Notes: generated from the sequence alone by a model not told the origin. DNA of 64,000 bases from Virgibacillus_O sediminis (GCF_042643265.1 NZ_JBHRRZ010000017.1:186001-250000), one strand, 5' to 3'; positions 17,866-26,900 are shown, counted from the stretch's first letter. Made by a program: numbers and translations.

Positions 17866-19121
17866 TGGTTCACAGCGTCTTTCGTATCAAATTTCACCTT
17901 TTCAAAGGTATCGGCTTTATCCTCATTATCCTTGTTTACAGAGGAGTGTACCTGGGTAGGCAGTCCCCAAAGCTTGATGAATCCTAGTGCTGCTTTATGA
18001 TCAAAGGCATCCTCTTTTGCATAGGTAGCCAGATCAAGATCATAAAGGGAACTGGAAGACTCACGGCCGACTACTTGTGCATGGCCTTTGTACAGCTTCA
18101 CTTTTACTGTTCCGGATACATGCTTCTGTGTTTCCTTGATGAAGGATTTAAGAGCTTCTGTCAGCGGGGAATACCACAGTCCGTCATAGACAGTCTGAGC
18201 TAGCTTCTGTTCTACTGTCGGCTTGAACTGGGCTACTTCCCTCGGCAGTGTCAGTGCTTCAAGTTCCTGATGGGCAGCGATCAAGGTAAGTGCAGCCGGT
18301 GCTTCATAAATCTCCCGGGATTTGATGCCGACAAGACGGTTTTCCACATGGTCAATCCGTCCCACCCCATGTTTACCGGCAATTTCATTCAGTTTCAGAA
18401 TCAGGTCTTCCATAGGAAGTGCCTCCCCGTCAAGGGAAACAGGTTTACCCTGTTCGAAGGTGATTTGTATTGTCTGTGGTTCGTCTGGTGCTTCGACTGG
18501 ATCTGTTGTAAGCTCATAGGCTTCCTTAGGCGCTTCCTGCCAAGGATCCTCCAATACGCCGCATTCGTTGCTCCGTCCCCAGAGGTTCTGGTCGATGCTG
18601 AATGGATTATCAAGATCGATTGGAATAGGAATACCGTGCTCTTTCGCATAATCGATTTCTTCTTCCCTGGACATTGCCCATTCACGTACAGGAGCAACAA
18701 TCTCCAGTTCTGGGTTCAACGCCGTGAAGGCCACGTCGAATCTTACCTGGTCATTTCCTTTGCCGGTACATCCGTGAGCCACCGCAACGGCTCCTTCTTT
18801 CTCGGCAATGGCAGTCAGAATTTTAGCGATCAATGGACGGGACAGAGCAGAAATCAACGGGTATTTCTGTTCATACAATAGATTAGCCTGCAATGCAGGA
18901 AGTACATAGTCTTCTGCATACATGGATTTCGCATCTACTACGTAAGATTTAACGGCCCCTACATCAATGGCTTTATTCTTTACAAACTCCAAGTCCTTTC
19001 CTTCCCCAACATCTAGAGCCACCGCGATTACATCATAATTATATTTATCTTGAAGCCATTTAATTGCTACAGAGGTATCAAGTCCTCCGGAATATGCTAA
19101 AACGATTTTATCTTTACTCAT
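17862..19121 (-). CDS. argG: Argininosuccinate synthase
   Basis: A 419-residue ATP-pyrophosphatase-type ligase joining citrulline and aspartate. The PP-motif AYSGGLDTSVAIKWL is at residues 8-22; GCTGKGNDQVRF and the GRSNECGVLEDPW block follow. The frame is open six codons further, but AGAGGAGC fits ATG 19121. A short acidic/polar tail (about 15 residues) extends beyond the usual 400-405. It is the first gene of argGHF and its promoter carries two ARG boxes, so it should be repressed by AhrC/ArgR with arginine. Confidence 0.97.
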   Translation of the reverse strand: MSKDKIVLAYSGGLDTSVAIKWLQDKYNYDVIAVALDVGEGKDLEFVKNKAIDVGAVKSYVVDAKSMYAEDYVLPALQANLLYEQKYPLISALSRPLIAKILTAIAEKEGAVAVAHGCTGKGNDQVRFDVAFTALNPELEIVAPVREWAMSREEEIDYAKEHGIPIPIDLDNPFSIDQNLWGRSNECGVLEDPWQEAPKEAYELTTDPVEAPDEPQTIQITFEQGKPVSLDGEALPMEDLILKLNEIAGKHGVGRIDHVENRLVGIKSREIYEAPAALTLIAAHQELEALTLPREVAQFKPTVEQKLAQTVYDGLWYSPLTEALKSFIKETQKHVSGTVKVKLYKGHAQVVGRESSSSLYDLDLATYAKEDAFDHKAALGFIKLWGLPTQVHSSVNKDNEDKADTFEKVKFDTKDAVNQ

Positions 19122-19153
19122 TTGAAAAGCTCCTCTCACGTTTTCTATCGATA

Positions 19154-19188
19154 TGAATTATTATGCATTACATTGTATAATAATTCAA
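19154..19188 (-). promoter_or_regulatory. argG promoter with two ARG boxes
   Basis: On the minus strand TTGAAT (19183-19188) and CATAAT (19160-19165) are 17 bases apart. Two sequences fit the ARG box TGNATWWWWATNCA without mismatch: 19154-19167 and 19174-19187 (plus-strand reading), centred 20 bp apart. They overlay both promoter hexamers, the layout expected for arginine-dependent repression by AhrC. Confidence 0.8.
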
Positions 19189-19283
19189 CCCTAAATAGGA
19201 ATTTTTTAAAAATTATTTTCTGCTAAACAACCGGCTCCCAACCAACTCCCTCTTCAGATTAATGTCTTTTTCCAGTCGTTTTC

Positions 19284-19322
19284 AAAAAAACCGGCAGCAT
19301 TCCATGTAGAACACTGCCGGTT
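19284..19322 (-). terminator. Terminator of the MFS/small-gene unit
   Basis: On the minus strand AACCGGCAG pairs with CTGCCGGTT and is followed by TTTTTTTG. It lies just beyond the 52-codon gene. Confidence 0.85.
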
Positions 19323-19335
19323 GCATTTCTAATCC

Positions 19336-19494
19336 CTATTGATCTTTTTTGCTAATGTATTGATCGATTTCTTCATCACCATGTGTACTGCTGTTCTTGT
19401 ATGGGCTTTTCCGTCCGTTCCGATGTTCTCCATGATTCTCATTTTCCTTGAACTGCCTGTTCGGCCCCTTTTTCTCTTCTGCCATGTCCACCAT
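19336..19494 (-). CDS. Small hydrophilic protein of unknown function
   Basis: A 52-codon frame (alternative ATG at 19485 gives 49 residues) preceded by AAAGGAAAGGGG. It fills the gap between the MFS stop (19542) and the terminator at 19284-19322, so it is probably the second gene of that transcript. The product is charged and polar (MAEEKKGPNRQFKENENHG, then HRNGRKSPYKNSS and a C-terminal DEEIDQYISKKDQ), with no membrane segment or cysteine. I do not recognise a family; short proteins of this kind in Bacillaceae are often spore or stress proteins, but nothing here proves it. Confidence 0.6.
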   Translation of the reverse strand: MVDMAEEKKGPNRQFKENENHGEHRNGRKSPYKNSSTHGDEEIDQYISKKDQ

Positions 19495-19541
19495 GCCCCT
19501 TTCCTTTTTTTCTTAGCTTTGCTGAAAGGGAGGAAGTTTAT

Positions 19542-20684
19542 TCAGACGGTGTCTCCGTATTTTCTGCCCAGACCAATGAGCAACAGAACTATTCCCAATA
19601 ATGTAGCACTGCTTGAGGCAAATGGCAGGCCGAACAGCTGGGATGAGGCCCCCGAGAACATCGATCCTGCGACAGAACCCAGAGAGAAGAAAGCATAAAA
19701 GATCCCGTATGCCTTCCCCCGGTCCACTTTGGATGATACCTCTGACACGATCTGGTTCATCGAGGGAAAGACCATGGCAAAGCCGATACCATATACCGCC
19801 ATCAGCAGGAAGCCGAACCACAGGGCAGCCGTATGGTGCAGCAGCAAATGGACCACGCCGATAATCACCAGTCCTCCTATAACCAAACGAATTGGCCGCA
19901 CCCTTTCAAAAATAAGATTTGCCGGCGTGACAAAAATGATGATTGCCACAATGCCAAAGGTACTTAGCAATATACCTGTCGTACTCGAATCCAGACCCAG
20001 TTGGCCAACCTTGACAGGAAGGGCAAATGCCAAGGTGCCGTTGCTCACCATAAGGGCGAATGCAGCCAACGAGGCCTGAACCAAAAGTGGCTGCTTTAAT
20101 AATGAAACAAAGTGGGAAAAGGAAACTTTATTCCGGTCCCCCGCTTTAAAGGACTCTTCTATAAAGAAGGAGATCAATGCAGCAGAAAGCAAAAATAGTA
20201 TGGCAACCATCCAGAAAACATAATCAACCTGTGCTCTTGCTGCCATGATTCCTCCTACTGCAGGCCCGGCAATAGCAGCAATCCCGATGCATGCCCCCGT
20301 CCATGCCATCGTTCTCCCGCGGGATTCCTGTCTTGTCTGATCCCCAATATAGGCAAAAGCGGCCGGAATCAGCACTCCTCCTGCAATCCCGTGTATAAAT
20401 CGGATAAAGAACAGCTGTTCCGGTGTATCGGCGAAGGGATAAAAGAAAAGGATAACCGCCCCGGACAGCATCCCGATAAACAGAACTTTTTTCCGGCCAA
20501 ATAAATCAATCCAATGGCCTCCGAAAATGTTTGCGATCAAATTGGTAAACGAATAGACAGCCACAATCGCACCAGCCATAAAGTGAGTTGCCCCCAGCTC
20601 CATGGCATAAGGTGTAATGATCGGCAGCTGAATGAATGTATCCAAAAATGAAACGATAATAACAAAATATAAAATCTTTACCAT
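19542..20684 (-). CDS. MFS transporter, drug:proton antiporter type
   Basis: A 380-residue twelve-helix major facilitator. The motif-A loop between helices 2 and 3 reads GGHWIDLFGRKKVL, and helix 5 has the antiporter motif GACIGIAAIAGPAVGG, so export of a drug or metabolite in exchange for protons is likely. GAGGGATG precedes ATG 20684. The substrate is unknown. It is divergent from pstS, with about 200 bp between them. Confidence 0.85.
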   Translation of the reverse strand: MVKILYFVIIVSFLDTFIQLPIITPYAMELGATHFMAGAIVAVYSFTNLIANIFGGHWIDLFGRKKVLFIGMLSGAVILFFYPFADTPEQLFFIRFIHGIAGGVLIPAAFAYIGDQTRQESRGRTMAWTGACIGIAAIAGPAVGGIMAARAQVDYVFWMVAILFLLSAALISFFIEESFKAGDRNKVSFSHFVSLLKQPLLVQASLAAFALMVSNGTLAFALPVKVGQLGLDSSTTGILLSTFGIVAIIIFVTPANLIFERVRPIRLVIGGLVIIGVVHLLLHHTAALWFGFLLMAVYGIGFAMVFPSMNQIVSEVSSKVDRGKAYGIFYAFFSLGSVAGSMFSGASSQLFGLPFASSSATLLGIVLLLIGLGRKYGDTV

Positions 20685-20770
20685 AATGCATCCCTCTTTC
20701 TCATTTCTATTATACTACCCAGAGGGCTCCTGATCCCTGAACATTTTTGTGACAATAATCCTAGTTAAAA

Positions 20771-20824
20771 TTTACATAGACTTTACATTACGCTTATATC
20801 TCCTTAACAATCAACTACTATACT
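20771..20824 (+). promoter_or_regulatory. Pho boxes and promoter of pstSCAB
   Basis: Four PhoP-type hexamers start at 20771 (TTTACA), 20782 (TTTACA), 20793 (CTTATA) and 20804 (TTAACA), exactly 11 bp apart, the spacing of PhoP dimer sites in Bacillus. A TATACT -10 lies at 20819-20824 with no good -35, which fits activation by PhoP under phosphate starvation. Confidence 0.8.
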
Positions 20825-20882
20825 AGCAATTGAGGGCAAAAGGCCCAGAAAATTTCAGAAGTAGAAAAGGGGAGGACAACAC

Positions 20883-21893
20883 ATGAAGCTGAAGAAGTAT
20901 TTACTGCTGGTAGCAGCAGCCGTAATGGCAATCGTACTGGCAGCTTGTGGTGGAAGCGGAGATAGCACAGAAGACGCATCAGCAGGGGAATCCGCAGCAG
21001 GAGCAAATGGAGAAGAAACAAGTGAAACAGAAGCAGAAGCAGATCTCGAAGGAAGTGTAGTTATTGATGGTTCCGGTACGGTCTATCCATTAATGGCTAG
21101 ACTTGCCGAAGAATATATGATCAATGAACAGCCACAGGTTTCTGTAGAAGTTAGCCGTGCAGGGACAAGCGCAGGATTTGAAAGGTTCTTGCAAGAGGAC
21201 GGTACGGATTTCAATAACGCCTCCCGCCCTATTAAAGATGAAGAACTGGCAAAAGCGGAAGAGCTTGGGTTCGAACCGATGGAAATGAAATTGGCACTGG
21301 ATGGCCTGACCATCGTCATCAACCCTGAGAATGACTGGGCAACAGAGCTTACGGAACAGCAAGTAAAAGATATCTTCACTGCAGACGGCGGGGTAACCAC
21401 ATGGTCCGATATCAACCCGGACTGGCCGGATAAGGAGATCGAAAAAGTCGGTCCAAATGAAAATCATGGAACCTATGAATTCTTCTATGAAAATATCCTG
21501 GAGGAGCAGGACTTGGATCCTAACGCCAACCTGCAGCAGGAATACTCAACCCTTGTCAACCTTGTAGCAGAAGATAAGAATGCCATTGGATTCTTCGGCT
21601 ATGGCTACTATGACAGCAACAAGGATTCTGTGAAAGCAGTCAGTATCGATTTCGGAGACGGTCCAGTAGAGCCATCCCTTGACACTATTGCTGAAGACGG
21701 CCCATATGCCAACTTCACTCGTCCGGTCTTCACTTACCTGAACCCGGATATGGCGAAAGAAAAAGCACAAGTACATGACTACGCTCTATATGTTATGGAG
21801 AGTGTAAATGATTTCGCCGGAGAAACAGGCTTCGCGCCACTTCCGGAAGAGGAAATCCAAGCACAGTTGGAAGAGATTGAAGCATTAAATTAA
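20883..21893 (+). CDS. pstS: Phosphate ABC transporter, substrate-binding lipoprotein
   Basis: A 336-residue lipoprotein that captures phosphate outside the membrane and delivers it to PstCA. The signal peptide ends in the lipobox LAAC with lipid-modified Cys22. An acidic, Ser/Glu-rich linker of about 30 residues follows before the binding domain (VVIDGSGTVYPLMARLAEEY; RAGTSAGFERF). GGGGAGG precedes ATG 20883. First gene of the operon, behind Pho boxes and separated from pstC by a perfect hairpin. Confidence 0.95.
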   Translation: MKLKKYLLLVAAAVMAIVLAACGGSGDSTEDASAGESAAGANGEETSETEAEADLEGSVVIDGSGTVYPLMARLAEEYMINEQPQVSVEVSRAGTSAGFERFLQEDGTDFNNASRPIKDEELAKAEELGFEPMEMKLALDGLTIVINPENDWATELTEQQVKDIFTADGGVTTWSDINPDWPDKEIEKVGPNENHGTYEFFYENILEEQDLDPNANLQQEYSTLVNLVAEDKNAIGFFGYGYYDSNKDSVKAVSIDFGDGPVEPSLDTIAEDGPYANFTRPVFTYLNPDMAKEKAQVHDYALYVMESVNDFAGETGFAPLPEEEIQAQLEEIEALN

Positions 21894-21899
21894 AAAACA

Positions 21900-21930
21900 A
21901 GAAGATGAGAACTGACAGTTCTCATCTTCT
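21900..21930 (+). terminator. Hairpin between pstS and pstC
   Basis: A perfect 13-bp stem (AGAAGATGAGAAC with its complement) and 5-base loop without a T-run. It probably protects the pstS 3' end or terminates partly, giving more PstS than PstCAB. Confidence 0.65.
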
Positions 21931-21962
21931 GTCATGAAATCACCATATAAAGGAGCTTGAAG

Positions 21963-22922
21963 ATGGAAACCTCACAGCAATCCGGCCATTTATCCAGTCC
22001 CGGCCAGGTCAGGGATATGATTGCAAAAAAGAAACAAGGCAACAACCTTAGCACCATTACAGAAAAGTTGGTCCCCACAGCCCTATTCCTGGTTGCATCC
22101 GTGTCCATCCTGACTACATTGGGTATCATTTATACCCTGCTGTCAGAGGCAATTGAATTCTTTAAAATAGTACCAATGGCCGATTTCTTCACCGGCACAG
22201 TGCTCCGACCGCTCAGTCAGCAGCCTGAATTCGGCCTGCTGCCGCTGCTTGCCGGAACCCTCGTCTCTTCGGTCATCGCCATGCTTGTTGCAGGGCCGAT
22301 AGGCATCATGACAGCCATATATCTGAGCGAGTATGCCTCAGATAAAGCGAGAAGCTTTTTAAAACCGATGCTGGAGATTCTTGCCGGTATACCAACCATT
22401 GTATATGGCTTTTTTGCCTTTACTTTTGTCACTCCCATCATCCGGTCGATTTTCCCGGCAGTGGAGGCAACCAATATATTGAGCCCCGGCCTTGTTATGG
22501 GTGTAATGATCATCCCGATGATTGCATCGCTTTCGGAGGATGCCATGGGATCTGTGCCAAATTCTATGCGGCAGGGCGCCCTTGCACTTGGATCAACCAA
22601 ATGGGAAGTCGCATGGAAAGTTGTAATTCCGGCATCCTTGTCAGGCATCATCGCCTCTTTCGTACTCGGAATTTCCCGGGCAATTGGCGAAACGATGATT
22701 GTTACGATAGCCAGCGGAAGCTCAAAGAATTTCACGTTTGATGTCACACAGTCCATACAGACAATGACCGCTTACATCGTAGAAGTAGCCGGTGGAGATG
22801 CACCGGCCGGTTCCACTGTCTATTACAGCCTTTATGCAGTCGCATTGACCTTATTTGCCTTTACACTGATCATGAATCTGTTAGCAAGATATATATCCCG
22901 CAAATGGAGGGAGGAATACTAA
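21963..22922 (+). CDS. pstC: Phosphate ABC transporter permease PstC
   Basis: A 319-residue membrane protein with about six helices after a 50-residue cytoplasmic N-terminus. The EAA loop that docks on PstB is seen in QGALALGSTKWEVAWKVVIP (about 212-231). AAAGGAG favours ATG 21963 over TTG 21957. With PstA it forms the phosphate channel. One base separates it from pstA, which points to tight coupling. Confidence 0.95.
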   Translation: METSQQSGHLSSPGQVRDMIAKKKQGNNLSTITEKLVPTALFLVASVSILTTLGIIYTLLSEAIEFFKIVPMADFFTGTVLRPLSQQPEFGLLPLLAGTLVSSVIAMLVAGPIGIMTAIYLSEYASDKARSFLKPMLEILAGIPTIVYGFFAFTFVTPIIRSIFPAVEATNILSPGLVMGVMIIPMIASLSEDAMGSVPNSMRQGALALGSTKWEVAWKVVIPASLSGIIASFVLGISRAIGETMIVTIASGSSKNFTFDVTQSIQTMTAYIVEVAGGDAPAGSTVYYSLYAVALTLFAFTLIMNLLARYISRKWREEY

Positions 22923-22923
22923 A

Positions 22924-23808
22924 ATGAGATATATAGATCCAGCCAAAACGAAACAGCGGATGACTTCCCGCCTGAGAACCAATAAAGCCCTGCAGGGGAC
23001 ATTTCTCGTCGCTACATTATTCGGCCTGTTCGTACTTGCTGTTTTGATTATCCGTGTGCTTACCGAAGGCCTCTCTTGGATCAATATGGACTTCCTTACA
23101 GGAAAGCTTTCAACAAATGCCGACCGTGCCGGTATCTTAGGTGCCATCCTGGGAACCGCCTGGCTCATGCTGATTGTCATCCCTGTAACAACCTTTCTTG
23201 GTATCGGCACCGCCATCTACTTGGAACTGTATGCCAAGGAAGGAAAGATTCAGTCATTCATAGCGACCAATATTTCCAACCTTGCAGGAGTCCCATCTAT
23301 TGTTTATGGGCTGCTTGGTCTTACTGTCTTTGTCCGTGCCATGGATTTCGGAAATGTCATACTGGCAGGCGGGCTGACATTATCCCTTTTGGTGTTGCCG
23401 ATTGTGATCGTGTCTGCACAGGAAGCTCTCCGTTCAGTGCCGGCTCATCTCAGTGAAGCCTCCTATGGTATGGGAGCAACAAAATGGCAGACGGTCAAAA
23501 AAGTGATTCTGCCCGCAGCACTCCCGGGAATTCTGACAGGCTCCATCCTGGCACTTTCGCGAGCCATCGGGGAGACAGCCCCATTGACCGCTCTTGGAAT
23601 CCCAGCCCTGCTGATTCCGCTTCCGGGAGGCATGTTCGATTCATTTACTGCACTGCCAATGCAAATCTATTATTGGACATTAGATTCCACGCTTGTAGAG
23701 GAATATGCATATCTGGCATCGGCTACTATTATCGTCCTGCTAGGCTTGTTATTCCTGCTGAACTCGATAGCCGTATACATCCGGCATCGCTTCCAGCACC
23801 GTTACTGA
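22924..23808 (+). CDS. pstA: Phosphate ABC transporter permease PstA
   Basis: A 294-residue membrane protein, second half of the phosphate channel. The EAA loop is ASYGMGATKWQTVKKVILP and the following ALSRAIGETAPL is the usual PstA block. GGAGGAATACTAA overlaps the pstC stop and serves as ribosome site. About six membrane helices. No odd features. Confidence 0.95.
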   Translation: MRYIDPAKTKQRMTSRLRTNKALQGTFLVATLFGLFVLAVLIIRVLTEGLSWINMDFLTGKLSTNADRAGILGAILGTAWLMLIVIPVTTFLGIGTAIYLELYAKEGKIQSFIATNISNLAGVPSIVYGLLGLTVFVRAMDFGNVILAGGLTLSLLVLPIVIVSAQEALRSVPAHLSEASYGMGATKWQTVKKVILPAALPGILTGSILALSRAIGETAPLTALGIPALLIPLPGGMFDSFTALPMQIYYWTLDSTLVEEYAYLASATIIVLLGLLFLLNSIAVYIRHRFQHRY

Positions 23809-23878
23809 CGTCTATACCCCCCCCTTTTGAAAAAATATATGAGCGTACACTAGGAAACTATTAATTGAGGAGAGTGAA

Positions 23879-24718
23879 ATGATGATTCCAGCTGCAACCC
23901 CCCAAGAAACTGTTGAGAAGTCAAAGACGATTGATTTGGCTGCACGCAAACAACCGGAAAAGAAAGCAGTTGTCTATGATACAAAGGATTTCAACCTGTG
24001 GTATGGGGAAACCCACGCCCTGCAGAATATCAACCTGTCCATCCATGAAAAAGAAGTAACGGCCATTATCGGTCCATCCGGCTGCGGAAAATCTACGTAT
24101 ATCAAATCACTGAACAGGATGGTAGAACTCACGCCAAGTGTCCGGACTTCCGGTGTGATTTCCTATCAGGGAAAGAACATTCTAGACAAATCCTTTAAAG
24201 CGGAAGAACTGCGTACGAAGGTAGGAATGGTTTTTCAGAAGCCAAACCCTTTTCCTAAATCTATTTATGAGAACGTTGCTTACGGCCCCAAAATACATGG
24301 CATCCGTAACAAGAAGATCCTTGATGAGATTGTGGAACAGAGCCTCCGCCGTGCTTATATCTGGGATGAAGTGAAAGATCGCCTGAAAGAAAATGCATAT
24401 GGACTATCAGGCGGCCAGCAACAGCGTCTCTGTATTGCCCGCTGCCTGGCGATCGAGCCGGAAGTGATTCTGATGGATGAGCCGACATCGGCACTTGACC
24501 CAAAATCCACTTTACGGATTGAAGAGCTGGCACAGGAGCTGAAAAAGGAATACTCCATCATTATGGTTACTCATAATATGCAGCAGGCAGCGAGAATCTC
24601 CGACCAAACCGCCTTCTTCCTCAATGGAGAAGTCGTGGAATGCAACCGGACCAATCATGTCTTCAGCAACCCTGATGACAGCCGGACAGAAGATTATATC
24701 TCCGGTAGATTTGGCTAA
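23879..24718 (+). CDS. pstB: Phosphate ABC transporter ATPase PstB
   Basis: A 279-residue ABC ATPase driving phosphate import. Walker A GPSGCGKSTYIK (about 63-74), signature LSGGQQQRLCIARCLA, Walker B VILMDEPTSALDP and the switch His in IIMVTHNMQQAARISD are intact. The first 30 residues are a polar extension not needed for the fold. GAGGAGAG precedes ATG 23879. It closes the operon; no phoU follows, so that regulator must be encoded elsewhere if present. Confidence 0.96.
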   Translation: MMIPAATPQETVEKSKTIDLAARKQPEKKAVVYDTKDFNLWYGETHALQNINLSIHEKEVTAIIGPSGCGKSTYIKSLNRMVELTPSVRTSGVISYQGKNILDKSFKAEELRTKVGMVFQKPNPFPKSIYENVAYGPKIHGIRNKKILDEIVEQSLRRAYIWDEVKDRLKENAYGLSGGQQQRLCIARCLAIEPEVILMDEPTSALDPKSTLRIEELAQELKKEYSIIMVTHNMQQAARISDQTAFFLNGEVVECNRTNHVFSNPDDSRTEDYISGRFG

Positions 24719-24738
24719 ACCATTGACAATAGAGCAAA

Positions 24739-24776
24739 AGAACGGCCCGCATCTCACAAGATGCGGGCCGTTCTTT
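24739..24776 (+). terminator. Terminator of pstSCAB
   Basis: Stem AGAACGGCCCGCATCT with its complement and a short loop, then TTCTTTAT. The convergent symporter gene ends just beyond it, so it may act on both strands. Confidence 0.8.
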
Positions 24777-24783
24777 ATAAGCC

Positions 24784-26271
24784 TTAGGATATTGCCTTTT
24801 CTGCGATTCCTTTATCTGCTTCCGAAGACTTCAGCAGGAAGCTGAGCCCCACACTGAAAACAAGATTCGCCAGCAACCCCCATAGCCCGCTTGCAATTCC
24901 AAGGGGCTTCAAGCCGGTAAAGGCCATGTAAGCAGCAATCACAGTTCCGATTACCATTCCGGTCATTACCGCGTGTTTATGCATCCTCTTCCAGTACATT
25001 CCCAGAATGAATGCAGGTGCTATCTGGATAAGCAGTTCAAACTTCAAAATAAAAATCCGATATAATGTCGCCGGTGGGTACCAGGCTATGATCAGCAGAC
25101 CGGCCACAAGCACTACACCGGTCAACTTTCCAACAAGTATCTGTTTCTTGTCATCAGCCTGTGGATTGATATACTTGCCGTAAATGTCCTTGGAAATAAT
25201 GGAAGACAGGGTCAGCAGCACCGAATCTGCGGTAGATACGATGGCCGCAACGATTCCTCCAAAGAGAATCACCATCGCCCAATAGAAAAAGGTATTCTGA
25301 CTGGCTATATGATTAGCCATCATTCCTACCAGTTGTTCAGATTCTCCTTCGCTTAATCCTGGAAATGCCTGGATACCGATAATCCCAATCAGGAAAACCA
25401 GTCCGGAAGTCACGAATGGCATCCAAGCCATCCATTTCAAGGAATTTTTCAATGCCTTCTCACTTTTAGCCGCATAAATCCGCTGGATGGCATGCGGATA
25501 GATGGCAGCACCTATCATGACTAATACCAGCATGCTGAACCAGCTTACGATGCCATCCCCCTGTGGCACACCAAGCTTTTCCGGACTTACTGTGACAGCA
25601 TAATCGGTTGCAGACGGCACCCCGCCGAAATAAATGACCGCCCCCACCAACAGGATGGCTACGCCGACAAGGAGGGCAATCCCCTGCATCGTATCTGTAT
25701 AGGCAACAGACCGCATGCCACCGAGCCACCCATAAATGATCATGATTGTCACGAAGAAGATGACCGCCGCTTGATAAGGCACCGTTCCACCTGTCAGGCC
25801 GCTTACCCCATGCCCAATGGCCACTATCTGTTCAAGAAGGAAATTACACAGGCCGTACAGCATGAGAATTGCTGCAAGGATACTGATCCCCTTGGATTGG
25901 AACCGCCTTTCAATGAAGTCGGTAGGGGTAATGAAGTTATACTTTTTGCTAAGTACATACAGCCTTGGTGCAAACAGCATATAGCCAATGACGATCAAGA
26001 TGAAAAATGTGATGGACTGCAGCCACATGAATCCCATGCGGTAAGCGGTGGGTGCATAACCAACAATAGTATTCCCGCTGTATTGCGTCGCAAAGAACGT
26101 AAAGAACAGCACAAACATACCAATACTTCCCCCGCCGAGGTAAAACTCCTTGTGTGATTGATGCAGCCCTTTATTGCGCAGATATGTAAAAATTCCGATG
26201 GCCAGCATCAGGGCGCCATAGACCAGCATGATCATAATGCCCGAAGTGCCGGAAAAAGCTAGATCTTCCAT
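24784..26271 (-). CDS. Sodium:solute symporter (SSS family)
   Basis: A 495-residue membrane protein with about thirteen helices of the SSS fold. Family blocks include FYLGGGSIGMFVLFFTFFATQYSGNT, seen here as GG.IG..VLFFTFFA around residues 40-65, and GGMRSVAYTDTMQG near 170. The substrate could be pantothenate, a monocarboxylate or an amino acid; it cannot be decided. The frame is open 35 codons more, but GGAGGAGG fits ATG 26271. That ribosome site lies in the poly-Glu codons of the overlapping small gene, so the two products are coupled. Confidence 0.88.
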   Translation of the reverse strand: MEDLAFSGTSGIMIMLVYGALMLAIGIFTYLRNKGLHQSHKEFYLGGGSIGMFVLFFTFFATQYSGNTIVGYAPTAYRMGFMWLQSITFFILIVIGYMLFAPRLYVLSKKYNFITPTDFIERRFQSKGISILAAILMLYGLCNFLLEQIVAIGHGVSGLTGGTVPYQAAVIFFVTIMIIYGWLGGMRSVAYTDTMQGIALLVGVAILLVGAVIYFGGVPSATDYAVTVSPEKLGVPQGDGIVSWFSMLVLVMIGAAIYPHAIQRIYAAKSEKALKNSLKWMAWMPFVTSGLVFLIGIIGIQAFPGLSEGESEQLVGMMANHIASQNTFFYWAMVILFGGIVAAIVSTADSVLLTLSSIISKDIYGKYINPQADDKKQILVGKLTGVVLVAGLLIIAWYPPATLYRIFILKFELLIQIAPAFILGMYWKRMHKHAVMTGMVIGTVIAAYMAFTGLKPLGIASGLWGLLANLVFSVGLSFLLKSSEADKGIAEKAIS

Positions 26272-26504
26272 TTTTCCTCCTCCTCTTCTTCCTCCGTCAT
26301 TTCCCAAAAATGATTCAGTACATAAGTCAATGTAATGGATATCAGCAATGAGACTCCCATGATAATATAAGCCCAATAGGGTATTCCGAATATCAAAGGT
26401 TCATATGTACCGGCCGGCAAATACCATGGCACACTAAGAATGAATAAACTAAATAATACTACCCAGATTTTCCAATACCTGATCGGTTCCTTCTTTTCCT
26501 TCAT
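26259..26504 (-). CDS. Small two-helix membrane partner of the symporter (DUF3311/YhdT-like)
   Basis: An 81-residue protein with two membrane helices (about 9-28 and 42-64) joined by PAGTYEPLIFGIPYWAY and ending in a run of seven glutamates. Small proteins of this shape precede SSS symporters (DUF3311, or YhdT before PanF) and probably help fold or regulate them. GGAGGG fits ATG 26504. It overlaps the symporter start by 13 bases. Confidence 0.7.
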   Translation of the reverse strand: MKEKKEPIRYWKIWVVLFSLFILSVPWYLPAGTYEPLIFGIPYWAYIIMGVSLLISITLTYVLNHFWEMTEEEEEEEKWKI

Positions 26505-26661
26505 GATTTCCCTCCAGTGTGTGAAATTTCCGATATTTGGTCGCAATCATTTCCTTTTTGAAGGAGATAAAAGCACAAATATCTGAAATTTTTTATAAAT
26601 TTATAAGCTACCTTAATACACACTGGATATAAAGTCAACATAATATCGGAAAATTAACAAT

Positions 26662-26697
26662 AAAATGACACGAACCAACAGGTCCGTGTCATTTTAT
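26662..26697 (-). terminator. Terminator of the DUF378 gene
   Basis: AAAATGACACG pairs with CGTGTCATTTT, T-rich flanks on both sides. The stem includes the stop codon of the gene. Confidence 0.75.
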
Positions 26698-26900
26698 CTT
26701 ACTTGATCATTTAAGCTGCCTAACATTTTTAATGAGTAAATGGCAGCAATACCGACAATGACATATATAACTTTAGCGAATGGGCTATCCATTCCGCCAA
26801 GCAAGCCTCCAACCAAGTCCCATTCAAACAATCCAATAAGCATCCAGTTCAGGCCACCGAGGATGAGGATGGTTAAAGACACTCTATCCAGTACCTTCAT
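26694..26900 (-). CDS. DUF378 family small membrane protein (YuzA-like)
   Basis: A 68-residue protein with two membrane helices: LTILILGGLNWMLIGLF and AKVIYVIVGIAAIYSL. The GGLNW and W-D-LVG pattern is typical of DUF378, whose Bacillus member is YuzA. Its function is unknown. AAGGAG has better spacing to ATG 26900 than to GTG 26903. It appears monocistronic. Confidence 0.85.
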   Translation of the reverse strand: MKVLDRVSLTILILGGLNWMLIGLFEWDLVGGLLGGMDSPFAKVIYVIVGIAAIYSLKMLGSLNDQVR

